A stretch of 64,000 bases of DNA, taken from assembly GCA_030430495.1 (NCBI GenBank), contig JAUIKM010000011.1, positions 1-64,000 on the forward strand. Direction: 5' to 3'. The position numbers were made by a program, and so were the translations under genes. This document shows, one piece after another, positions 8,466 to 16,064 of this stretch. Position 1 is the first letter of the stretch. Each line of letters begins with the position of its first letter. The stretch is from a bacterium (GTDB taxonomy: Bacteria > Bacteroidota > Ignavibacteria > Kapaibacteriales > UBA7675). The notes under the pieces were generated by a model. It was not told where the DNA came from, searched no databases, and saw nothing but the letters and a program-made list of their open reading frames with translations.

Positions 8466-9478
8466 ACTCCCGTCGTTTTTTCCTTCTGCAATTGGCGCAG
8501 CTGCCACAGCTCTTTCCTGCTCATGCGCAGCACCGGTTGCAGCGCCAGCATGGCCGTTGGTCCAATCTGCGATTCCAGATACGACAACTCTTTGAAACGC
8601 GCGTCCAGCGTCGGGTCCGGCGCGGGCGTAAAACCGGCCTGTTTCATCAACAACAGCCCTTTGACTTTCAGCGCCAATTCCAGGTGCAGGCGCATCAGCC
8701 AGTACATGTCAAACACCACTTCCGAGGGAAAATATATCTTGAGCGACTGGAGGTAGGCCCCGGCCGAGGTCAGTGAGAATTCGCCGCGCGTGATCATCGC
8801 CAGCAGGCGCGCCTCCGAATCGAAGTTGAGCGCCAGCCAGCGCTCCAGACCAGCCTCGCTGCGGCGGTACACGACCATGACGATGGGAGGAAACAACAAC
8901 AGAATCGCCACTGAACTCTGCAAGGGCGAGAGAATAAACTGATTAAACGCTGCGTGGATGAGCAGCGCTCCGACGAGCCCGGGCAAAACAAAAATCAGCC
9001 GGAAACGATCAGCCCGCCGTGTCAGCGCCACCGCCGTCACCGCCACCGCCAGCACGACCCCGCCGTGCATGATCGCCGTGCCAAAACCGCGCACAAGCCA
9101 GACCAGCAGCGACGACTCGGACGGAAAAAGCATCAGGTAGTAGATGTTCTCAACGAAGGCAAAACCGGCCCCCAGTGCAAATCCGGCGATGGCAGCGTCC
9201 ACCATGAATCCAAAGCGACGGCGCGCCAGAAAAAAGACCAGCGGGAGCGATTTGACGAATTCTTCAACGAGGGGTGCGGCGTAGCGTGAGTAGTCGCGCA
9301 ATGTGATGCCCAGCGCGTCCTGCAGCGTGGTGTTCAGAAAGTAACAGCAGATGGCCGTGAGCGCGCCCAGAACCAGGCAGCCCGCAACGAAGCTGATGCG
9401 AAGCAGTTTGTAGGAGTCGAGCCAGTACAGCGCCGCCAGAAACAGCACAACCGGCAGCAGGCTCAGAACGATATGCAT
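8435..9478 (-). CDS. PrsW-type intramembrane metalloprotease
   Basis: A polytopic membrane protein of 347 aa carrying the PrsW glutamate/histidine motifs. EEFVK is near residue 69 (the EExxK motif), FAFVENIYY near 105-113 (FxxxEN), and a histidine in MHGG near residue 136. PrsW enzymes cleave anti-sigma factors within or near the membrane; Bacillus PrsW is the site-1 protease for RsiW. Start ATG 9478 puts the first membrane helix (IVLSLLPVVLFLAALYWL) at the N-terminus; a longer frame to 9550 adds a Gln/Asn/Arg-rich leader without support. It follows the anti-sigma factor and ECF sigma genes on the same strand, which suggests that the anti-sigma factor is the substrate. Confidence 0.85.
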   Translation of the reverse strand: MHIVLSLLPVVLFLAALYWLDSYKLLRISFVAGCLVLGALTAICCYFLNTTLQDALGITLRDYSRYAAPLVEEFVKSLPLVFFLARRRFGFMVDAAIAGFALGAGFAFVENIYYLMLFPSESSLLVWLVRGFGTAIMHGGVVLAVAVTAVALTRRADRFRLIFVLPGLVGALLIHAAFNQFILSPLQSSVAILLLFPPIVMVVYRRSEAGLERWLALNFDSEARLLAMITRGEFSLTSAGAYLQSLKIYFPSEVVFDMYWLMRLHLELALKVKGLLLMKQAGFTPAPDPTLDARFKELSYLESQIGPTAMLALQPVLRMSRKELWQLRQLQKEKTTGVQAADSAAGE

Positions 9479-9581
9479 GCGGTGGGCCCCATTCTGGTTG
9501 GAATGATTGCAGGTTTCGCGGACGGCTCGCGCCGTCGACCGCTGCAACAATGTACCGCCGAAACAGAGCGCCGCGCTCGCC

Positions 9582-10316
9582 TCAGTGGTCGCTGAGCCTC
9601 AGGTCGATGGACCGTCCGTCCACCGTACCGCGAATCTGAAAACTGGCGATGTCTTCAGAATGCTGTTTGAACTTCAATATCTGCTTTTTACCCTGCTCCA
9701 GGCGCAGAGCCAGCTTGCCCGCGTCCGCGCCGGGCAACGCCTTGACGTCGTCGCGCGGTTCAACGATATTTTTGTCGTAGGCCAGCTGAATTTGTCCCGA
9801 ATCGGCATCGAGCAGTTCCAGCTCAAGAACCAGCACGTCGCCGCCCTGAAGCAGTTTGCAGGAAATCAGGTTCTCGATCGCGCCGGCGTTGACCGTTTCC
9901 AGCCGCTCGATCATCGTTCCCGGCATGCTATCGGTGTCCGAGGGCGTACCGCCGGGTTTGAGCAGAAAAACGACCAGCACCACCGCGGCCGCGCCGACCA
10001 GGGCGGGGCGCCAGGGCGCACTGAAAAAGGACTTCAGCAGGCGCGACAAGCCGTTTTCCGCCGCGGCGTTTTTTACCGGGTTGCGGCGCTGAACCACGTC
10101 GCCCGGCAGCTTGCGCATAACGGATTTGTGGAAGTCCGCGGGCGGCTCCAGATCTTCAAACGCGCCGAGGCGTTTGTTCATGGCCTGTAATTCGCCGTGC
10201 AGTTTGCGCGCTTCCGGGTTGCGCCGCAGTTCTTCCCGCAGCGTACGCGTCTCGGCTTCATCGAGCATGCCGTCGATGTCGCGGTTAATCAGATCGAGTA
10301 ACAGTTCTTCATTCAT
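9582..10316 (-). CDS. Membrane anti-sigma factor
   Basis: A 244-residue protein with an acidic helical N-terminal domain (about 1-80), one transmembrane helix at about 105-122 (PALVGAAAVVLVVFLL) and an exported C-terminal domain of about 120 residues. Start ATG 10316 overlaps the ECF sigma gene by 8 bases, the standard arrangement for a cognate anti-sigma factor. It lacks the HxxxCxxC zinc motif of many anti-sigma factors, so the sigma-binding domain belongs to a non-zinc class. A PrsW-type protease is encoded next, consistent with release of the sigma factor by regulated proteolysis (inference). Confidence 0.75.
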   Translation of the reverse strand: MNEELLLDLINRDIDGMLDEAETRTLREELRRNPEARKLHGELQAMNKRLGAFEDLEPPADFHKSVMRKLPGDVVQRRNPVKNAAAENGLSRLLKSFFSAPWRPALVGAAAVVLVVFLLKPGGTPSDTDSMPGTMIERLETVNAGAIENLISCKLLQGGDVLVLELELLDADSGQIQLAYDKNIVEPRDDVKALPGADAGKLALRLEQGKKQILKFKQHSEDIASFQIRGTVDGRSIDLRLSDH

Positions 10317-10857
10317 GGTCGACGATCCCGTGTTCGATGAGGATATCCTTCAGAAGTCGTCGTGCCGTGAACAAACGCGATTTAACGGTTTTTTCCGGAA
10401 TGAGTAGTACTTCGGCCATCTCTTTGTAGGATAGTTCACGAAAATGACGAAGCACGATCACGGTGCGGTAGTCCGGCGGCAGGTCCTGCAGGGCAGTCTG
10501 TATCTGCTCGTTGCGCTCCCCGATCTCGGTCAGTTGTTCCGGTCCGCGCGCATTCGACACCATCCGTTCGTCCAGCTCATCTTCCGGTTTGCGTTTGTTG
10601 ACGAAGTTGAGCGCCTCGTTGACTGCAATCCGGTAGATCCACGAAAAGAACTTGTACTGTTCGTTGAACGTGTCCAGCTTTTCGTAGGCTTTGACAAATG
10701 CGGACTGTGCCACGTCGCTGGCATCTTCATAATCGCGAACAATGCGATATGCGACGTTAAACACTGCGCGTTGATGCTGCTTCACCAGGCCGGCGAAGGC
10801 ATTGGCGTCCCCATTGAGGCATCGCCGCACCAGCACCAGATCATCGTGCTGCTCCAT
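10309..10857 (-). CDS. ECF (RpoE-like) RNA polymerase sigma factor
   Basis: A 182-residue ECF sigma factor. Region 2 spans about residues 20-90, with DYEDASDVAQSAFVKAYEKL and FFSWIYRIAVNEALNFVNKRK. Region 4 spans about 120-175, with LQDLPPDYRTVIVLRHFRELSYKEMAEVL and a helix-turn-helix at PEKTVKSRLFTARRLLK. It heads an operon with the anti-sigma factor (8-base overlap) and probably the PrsW-type protease. No strong Shine-Dalgarno precedes ATG 10857. Upstream, 10893-10909 holds a small inverted repeat (TGTCA, 7 bases, TGACA) that might be a control site. Confidence 0.93.
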   Translation of the reverse strand: MEQHDDLVLVRRCLNGDANAFAGLVKQHQRAVFNVAYRIVRDYEDASDVAQSAFVKAYEKLDTFNEQYKFFSWIYRIAVNEALNFVNKRKPEDELDERMVSNARGPEQLTEIGERNEQIQTALQDLPPDYRTVIVLRHFRELSYKEMAEVLLIPEKTVKSRLFTARRLLKDILIEHGIVDHE

Positions 10858-11015
10858 AGTACATATCGATCTGTAAAACGTTGGTCTGAAACTGTCAAAT
10901 TTTCTGACACATCTTCATTTGCCTCGCAATGACTCCGGAACGGCCCCGAAACAGCCCTTAAACGGCCCCGGAAAGCCGCTTTTGTTCGTCCGCCGCGCCG
11001 CCGTTGCACGGCTTT
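10858..11015 (-). promoter_or_regulatory. ECF operon upstream region with inverted repeat
   Basis: A 158-base gap between pgeF and the ECF sigma gene. It contains the dyad TGTCA-AATTTTC-TGACA at 10893-10909, about 36 bases upstream of the sigma start, in an otherwise GC-rich gap. The position suits an operator or part of an autoregulated promoter. No ECF consensus is recognisable to me, so this is tentative. Confidence 0.25.
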
Positions 11016-11777
11016 TCAGGCGCGTCGCAAGATTACAGCCATGGCACGTCCGGCCTGTTTTCCATCGCGGCGGTGCGAGTGATAACGCCGGTCGCCGATT
11101 GTACAGGCGGTCGACATTTCAATGTGCGCGGCGGTCAGGCCGCTTTCAATCAACTGCTGCACGATGCGCGCGCGAATGTCCAGGAACAGGCGGCCCCGCT
11201 CGTCCCTCCGCATCGTCCCGGCCGGAAACTGCCGCGCGACTTCCGGCCCGACTTCGTAGTTGTCCACCGAAGCGCAGGCCGAGACGTAAGCAAGCATATT
11301 AGCCGGTTCACAGCCGAAAGCGGAGTTCATCAGCGAGACCCCGCGCAGTGCAATTCCGTCGCGCGTACCGCGCCAGCCGGAATGTAAACCGCCAATGACG
11401 TTTTGCACCGGATCGCAGAGCAGGATCGCGGCACAGTCGGCAATATTGACCGCCAGAGCCACGCCGGCTTCGGAGCAGATCAAACCGTCGGAATCGCGCG
11501 GTGCGGCGCCCGGCCCCACAATCTGCACCTCGTCGCCGTGCACCTGATTCTGGCGGACATAGGCTTCCGGTGCAAAACCAAGTTGTGCGGCCAGCGCGGC
11601 GCGATGCCGTTCACCGATTCCCTCCGGCAGGCCTTCCCGCGTGCTCGCCTGGAAACCATGGGGCGCGTCAAACTGCAGGTTGGCGCGCGTCACTGCGGCG
11701 ACGATGTCGTCCGGAAAAATCTGCGGACGGTCCAGTTCGAGTTGTCCGTCCGTCCGCCCTTCAGCCGCGGCGTTCAT
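11016..11777 (-). CDS. pgeF: PgeF/YfiH family (laccase-domain) protein
   Basis: A 253-residue member of the YfiH/PgeF family, described as a peptidoglycan-editing factor and as purine nucleoside phosphorylase/adenosine deaminase (LACC1-like). The metal-site residues are visible: His in RQNQVHGDEV, Cys in NIADCAAILL and His in GGLHSGWRGT. The C-terminal CTIGDRRYHSHRRDG motif is also typical. Its start overlaps the stop of the exported protein gene at 11774 by four bases, so the two genes are translationally coupled. Confidence 0.9.
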   Translation of the reverse strand: MNAAAEGRTDGQLELDRPQIFPDDIVAAVTRANLQFDAPHGFQASTREGLPEGIGERHRAALAAQLGFAPEAYVRQNQVHGDEVQIVGPGAAPRDSDGLICSEAGVALAVNIADCAAILLCDPVQNVIGGLHSGWRGTRDGIALRGVSLMNSAFGCEPANMLAYVSACASVDNYEVGPEVARQFPAGTMRRDERGRLFLDIRARIVQQLIESGLTAAHIEMSTACTIGDRRYHSHRRDGKQAGRAMAVILRRA

Positions 11778-12469
11778 TGCCCGTCCGCCTGTTCAAATTG
11801 TTCGTGCCGATTGATGTAGTCGTAGAGCCGTGCATATCGTTTGTAGCTCTGCGCCACGCTTCCCTCCAGCAGGAAGTGCTGCGAGAGCGAGGTAAACAGC
11901 CACCGCGCGCTGCGCACGTCGGCAATAGCGCCGAGAAAGATCTCGCGCAGGTCATTGGCGTCGCCCGGAAAATTGCTGTGCCGGCCCTCGCGTATCTCGC
12001 CCGCCACCAGGCGGCAGGATTCGAGCAGGCGCGTCAGTCGCTCACCGGCAAAGCGCGGCGGTTCATAGACGTAGACGCTGTCAAAGGTGTAACCCGCACC
12101 CTGTGCGTCCAGATTGAATTGTTTGAGTGCAATGAAGCTGCGCACGCCGTTTGTATCCAGTTCAAAAATAAGGCCGCGCGTCAGCGTCAGTCCGCTGCCG
12201 CGCTCCTCCACCTGGTAAGGCGTCACATCGTCCAGTTCGTTGGACCACAGCAGGCTGTCGCCGCGACAATCGCGGATCGACGTCATAACAAGCGGCGGCG
12301 GTGAGACCTCGGGAGCAATCGCCTTGTCTTCCCAACCGCAAAACAGGAGGTGCGCGCCTTCGGGCGATGTTACCTCAACCGCGCGATCGGTTTCGCGGCA
12401 ATGGCAGTTCGCTGCCGACGCCTGGCCGGCGCCGACGCTTAACAACAGCAGACAACAGACGAAAATCAT
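11774..12469 (-). CDS. Exported protein of unknown function
   Basis: A 231-residue protein with a clear signal peptide (hydrophobic CCLLLLSVGAG followed by ASA|AN near residue 20). Two early cysteines (NCHCRE) and further cysteines at FCGW, DCRG and SCRLV suggest a disulfide-stabilised periplasmic protein. No family is recognised. It sits in a two-gene unit with pgeF (ATGA overlap). On the minus strand, TACTTTTG at 12544-12537 matches a Bacteroidota -7 element, but no TTTG was seen at the expected -33 spacing. Confidence 0.7.
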   Translation of the reverse strand: MIFVCCLLLLSVGAGQASAANCHCRETDRAVEVTSPEGAHLLFCGWEDKAIAPEVSPPPLVMTSIRDCRGDSLLWSNELDDVTPYQVEERGSGLTLTRGLIFELDTNGVRSFIALKQFNLDAQGAGYTFDSVYVYEPPRFAGERLTRLLESCRLVAGEIREGRHSNFPGDANDLREIFLGAIADVRSARWLFTSLSQHFLLEGSVAQSYKRYARLYDYINRHEQFEQADGQ

Positions 12470-12771
12470 TGCAGACGCTCATTTGTGAAGCGGAACGTTA
12501 CACGGCGCGCACTGTCCCGCAGGGAAGGTCGAAGCGCAAAAGTACAAATAATGCAACTAATGCCGCGATTTTCACCCGCCGACAAAGCGGAGGACAAGCT
12601 GTAACGGACGCCCGTTTCGGCGGTTTCCCACCGTCGTGGTGCGCACGTCCGTTCCGGGCAGAGAATTTTGACCTGCTGAAGCACGGCATTTCTCGTATAT
12701 TGCCCCTTTTGACTTGTGCCCCGAAGTCGATTACACATTCAAAAAGCAGACCAGCAAGGAAACGCAAAACC
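12470..12771. other. Divergent intergenic region
   Basis: A 302-base region between the divergent starts at 12469 (minus) and 12772 (plus). It should hold the promoters of both genes. TACTTTTG reads on the minus strand at 12544-12537, and a TATATTG reads plus at 12696-12702; neither has a well-placed -33 TTTG. No hairpin or riboswitch was recognised. Confidence 0.4.
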
Positions 12772-14760
12772 ATGCGTCAAACCGCTTTCGATTTCCGTTC
12801 CGACCGGAAAATCTCCGCATCTGTTCAATTCGCATTTCACATTTTGGCTCTGGCACTGATGCTCCTGCCTTTGTTCGGCAGCGAGCTTTCAGCGCAGGGA
12901 CCGTTCTCCGAAGAACGCTACGCCATACATCTGCGCGGCGGCCTGGTTTCGACGACTTACGACGCTTCGTTCCGTCAGATTGAAGGATCGGTGGATTGCG
13001 GACTGTTTGAGGAAGGCGACGGCGCCGGTCCGGGCCTTTCTCTGGGCCTGGAAATTCCGGTGGCGGATCGGCTTCACCTTGGTTTTGTGTTGGGCTACCG
13101 CGATCGCGGCGGCATCCTGAGCGCCGGCGATATACTGCCGGTGCGCGACACGACGACCGGCGCAATTGTGAACGTGCCGACAACACATGAAATCGAAGCG
13201 ACGCTCAGTTACCTGGAACTGCAACCGGAGCTGCGCTATACCGTGCTGGACAATTTACTTGGCGGGCCGCTGCGAGTCCTGGCCGCACCGCGTTTTGTCA
13301 TTCCTTTTTCGAGCAGTTTTGAGCAGCGCGAGGTAATCGACGACCCGGCGCTGGCCAACTTCCGCAACGAAAACGGGCTTGAAGCTTCGCGTATCGTCGC
13401 CAACGACGAAATCAACACAGTCAATGGTTTTGGCCTGGGCTTTAGCTTCGGCCTCGAAAATATGATCGGCCTGAGCAAGAATCTGCATTTCACGCAGCAA
13501 TTCGCCTATGACATGAACCTGGGCGACGTGACGAGCGACGCCGACTGGAGCATCTCGGGATTCCGCGTTGAAGCCGGCCTTCGTTTTGCCATCGGCATGC
13601 CCGAACCCGAACCGGAGCCCATTCCCGAGCCCGAACCCGAACCGGAGCCCATTCCCGAACCCGAGCCCGCCCCGGTTCCCGTCGCCAGCCTGGAAATCAG
13701 CAAAATCGATGCCGTTCGTGAAGTCGGTAATGAGTTGCTGGCCCTGGCGCAGGTGTCCGTGGTCAACGCGGTGTTTTTCCCGCAGAACAGCAGCACAATT
13801 CCCTCGCGATATTCGACCAGCGAGGACAACGAGCCGGTCTTTGACCACGTCAGCAAATACAAACTGCTGCTGCCGGACGTGGCGCGCATGCTCAGGGAGA
13901 ATCCCGCAGCCGGTGTGACGCTGCGTGGCAGCAGCTCGGACGACGACGAAAACAATCCGACCGAACTGGCGCGCGCGCGCGCCGAGGCCGTGCGCCAGGC
14001 GCTGATACAACTGGGCGTCGACGCCGGTTCGATCCGCGTCGTCGACGGCGCTTCCCCGCTGCCGGCTCAGCCGTCCAACCAGGACTTCCCGGAAGGTCGT
14101 GAGGAAAACCGCCGCGTGGATATAACTCTCCGCAACGTGCCGCAGCAGACCTACGTCAACCGCACCAATTTCTCGCGTCTGAAAGGTGAAGTCACGGCCA
14201 AAGCGACGATGCAGAACTTCTCGTCGGATCACCGCCTCCTGATTACGAGCAACCTCGATCCGACGGCACGTGCAATGGCCGGGTCCGGCGATATCAAGAT
14301 TCCCTTTTCCGAGCGCATTACTGGTAAAAACGAGTTTGAAGTCAGTCTCCAGGGCATGAGCCCGGTGCTGCCGAACAACCTGTCGGCCGCGCGTACGATC
14401 GATGTCAATTCGGTGCGCACGGAAGAAGTCGAGTTGAGCCTGGAGGACTTCCAGCCGCTCCTGCGCTTCCCCTACAACAGCAGCGTGCTCGGCGATGAAA
14501 ACGAAGCGCTCTTGCGCCAGATGGTGCGCGCGCTGCCCGCCGGCCGCAAACTGATTGTTTACGGCAGCGCCGACCGCCTGGGCAGCGCCGAGCGCAACCG
14601 CGAACTGGCGACTGAGCGCGCGCAGGCCGTCGAACAATTCCTGACGTCGATCGCGGGGTCCGACTACACAATCGAGACGCGCAACTCGGAGCCAATCTTC
14701 CCGCTGAACACGCCGGAGGGTCGATTCCTGAATCGGTCGATTCGGATTGAAGTGAAGTGA
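12772..14760 (+). CDS. OmpA family outer-membrane protein, double OmpA-like
   Basis: A 662-residue outer-membrane protein. ATG 12772 starts a signal peptide (hydrophobic HILALALMLLPLFG, cleavage near LSA|QG); the open frame upstream to 12301 is unsupported. Residues about 45-270 look like an outer-membrane beta-barrel (RYAIHLRGGLV..., FRVEAGLRFAIGM). A Pro-Glu repeat linker (PEPEPEPIPEPEPEP) spans about 275-303. Two OmpA-like regions follow: about 335-470, with VFFPQNSSTIP and GREENRRVDITLR, and about 563-662, with LRFPYNSSVLGDENEALL and GRFLNRSIRIEVK. It may tether the outer membrane to peptidoglycan. It is followed by a strong intrinsic terminator. Confidence 0.85.
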   Translation: MRQTAFDFRSDRKISASVQFAFHILALALMLLPLFGSELSAQGPFSEERYAIHLRGGLVSTTYDASFRQIEGSVDCGLFEEGDGAGPGLSLGLEIPVADRLHLGFVLGYRDRGGILSAGDILPVRDTTTGAIVNVPTTHEIEATLSYLELQPELRYTVLDNLLGGPLRVLAAPRFVIPFSSSFEQREVIDDPALANFRNENGLEASRIVANDEINTVNGFGLGFSFGLENMIGLSKNLHFTQQFAYDMNLGDVTSDADWSISGFRVEAGLRFAIGMPEPEPEPIPEPEPEPEPIPEPEPAPVPVASLEISKIDAVREVGNELLALAQVSVVNAVFFPQNSSTIPSRYSTSEDNEPVFDHVSKYKLLLPDVARMLRENPAAGVTLRGSSSDDDENNPTELARARAEAVRQALIQLGVDAGSIRVVDGASPLPAQPSNQDFPEGREENRRVDITLRNVPQQTYVNRTNFSRLKGEVTAKATMQNFSSDHRLLITSNLDPTARAMAGSGDIKIPFSERITGKNEFEVSLQGMSPVLPNNLSAARTIDVNSVRTEEVELSLEDFQPLLRFPYNSSVLGDENEALLRQMVRALPAGRKLIVYGSADRLGSAERNRELATERAQAVEQFLTSIAGSDYTIETRNSEPIFPLNTPEGRFLNRSIRIEVK

Positions 14761-14793
14761 TGCAGGTCTGTCCGACTACGTAGAACTACGTTT

Positions 14794-14846
14794 GAGCTGT
14801 GAGGTACTTAGGGCTCACAGCTCAAAAACTTACCGTGCCAAAAATC
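14794..14846. repeat. Dispersed palindromic repeat, core plus right half
   Basis: The core is GAGCTGTGAG-10 bases-CTCACAGCTC (14794-14823), a perfect 10-bp stem. It continues into CAAAAACTTACCGTGCCAAAAATCAG, which aligns with the right arm of the full palindrome at 63147-63217, with the same 14-base spacing between GCTC and CGTGCC. The left arm is absent. It lies downstream of the OmpA gene. Confidence 0.65.
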
Positions 14847-14922
14847 AGCGATTTTAAAATTTCGTGTTAACCGGGCGGTAATTCAATCCAAGCGGTCAAA
14901 ATTTCGCGATGTGCAAAACAAA

Positions 14923-14960
14923 AGAGCTGTGAGATTCGCTTCTCACAGCTCTCTTTTTTT
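14923..14960 (+). terminator. Intrinsic terminator (bidirectional) ompA/obg
   Basis: A perfect 12-bp stem AGAGCTGTGAGA / TCTCACAGCTCT with a 6-base loop, followed by a run of T. It terminates the plus-strand OmpA gene, and its mirror has A-rich flanks that could also serve the convergent obg gene, whose stop codon lies at 14959-14961. The stem shares the GAGCTGTGAG sequence of the dispersed palindrome family. Confidence 0.85.
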
Positions 14961-16059
14961 ATTCTTCCTCCGACGCCGCGCCTTCAGCGTCGCCATCTTC
15001 GTACTCAGGCGGAATGTAATCCACCACATCGTCCTGCTCCTCTTCCGCCGGACTTTCCTCCGCCCGCAGCGACTCGATGATGTCCCACATGCGCCACTTC
15101 AGTTTTTCCAGACCGGACTGTGTCACGGAAGAAATCGTCAGAATCTGCGATCGGTCGACCGTGTCCGGCGCCGTGTCTATGGCGTGTTGAATAAACTCGG
15201 GTGGAATGGCGTCGATCTTGCTTAAACAAATGATCTGCGGTTTGTGCACAAGCTGGGGTGAAAAATTGCGCAGCTCGTCAATCAAAGTGTTGTACTGGTC
15301 CCAGGGCTCGCGCTCGGATTCCAGGTCGAGCAGGAAAACCAGCAGTCGGTTGCGCTCCACGTGACGCAGAAACTGGTGTCCCAGGCCCTTGCCGCGGTGC
15401 GCGCCCTCGATCAGACCGGGAATGTCCGCCAGGGCAAAGTTCTTCTCCATGTCCAGCCGCACCATACCGATGTTCGGCACCAGCGTCGTAAACGGGTAGT
15501 CGGCAATCTTCGGTTTGGCGGCGGAAATCGTCGAGATAAGCGTCGACTTGCCCGCATTCGGAAATCCCACCAGCCCCGCGTCGGCTATCAGTTTAAGTTC
15601 CAGCGTCAGCGGCAGTTCCTGCCAGTTGCGGCCTTCCTCCGCAGTGCGCGGCGATTGATTCGTCGGGCTCTTGAACGCCGCATTGCCGCGTCCGCCCCAG
15701 CCGCCGCGCGCCACGACCTCGCGCTGCCCGGCCTGGGTTAAATCGGCGACAACCTCTCCGGTTTCCTCGTTCTTGATCAGCGTGCCCAGCGGAACTTTGA
15801 TGACGATGTTCTTGCCGCCGCGGCCGGTTTTATTGCTCTTGCCGCCCGCCTGGCCGTTCTCGGCGCGGTAGTGACGGTTGTAGCGGAAATCGAGCAGCGT
15901 CGTCAGGTGCGGATTGGCCATGAATATTACATCGCCGCCTTTGCCGCCGTCGCCGCCGTCGGGACCGCCCTTGGGCACAAACTTTTCGCGGCGGAACGAG
16001 ACGGCGCCATTGCCGCCTTTGCCGCTGCGCACTTCGATGGAAACAATATCAACAAACAC
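14959..16059 (-). CDS. obg: GTPase Obg/CgtA
   Basis: A 366-residue Obg GTPase involved in 50S ribosome maturation. The N-terminal Gly-rich Obg fold occupies about residues 1-158, with GGPDGGDGGKGGDV. The G domain has the P-loop GFPNAGKSTL, the switch DIPGLIEGA and SKID for guanine. The C-terminal tail is acidic (EEEQDDV...EGAASEEE). Translation starts at GTG 16059, giving MFVDIVSIEV as expected for the family, with GGAG about 9 bases upstream overlapping the stop of the preceding gene. The gene is tightly coupled (5-base gap) to the large acidic-repeat protein upstream. Confidence 0.95.
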   Translation of the reverse strand: MFVDIVSIEVRSGKGGNGAVSFRREKFVPKGGPDGGDGGKGGDVIFMANPHLTTLLDFRYNRHYRAENGQAGGKSNKTGRGGKNIVIKVPLGTLIKNEETGEVVADLTQAGQREVVARGGWGGRGNAAFKSPTNQSPRTAEEGRNWQELPLTLELKLIADAGLVGFPNAGKSTLISTISAAKPKIADYPFTTLVPNIGMVRLDMEKNFALADIPGLIEGAHRGKGLGHQFLRHVERNRLLVFLLDLESEREPWDQYNTLIDELRNFSPQLVHKPQIICLSKIDAIPPEFIQHAIDTAPDTVDRSQILTISSVTQSGLEKLKWRMWDIIESLRAEESPAEEEQDDVVDYIPPEYEDGDAEGAASEEE

Positions 16060-16064
16060 AGTAC

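Noticed and set aside
13255-14637. 460-codon minus-strand open frame
   Set aside because: It is antisense to the OmpA family gene, with composition typical of a shadow frame in a GC-rich gene.
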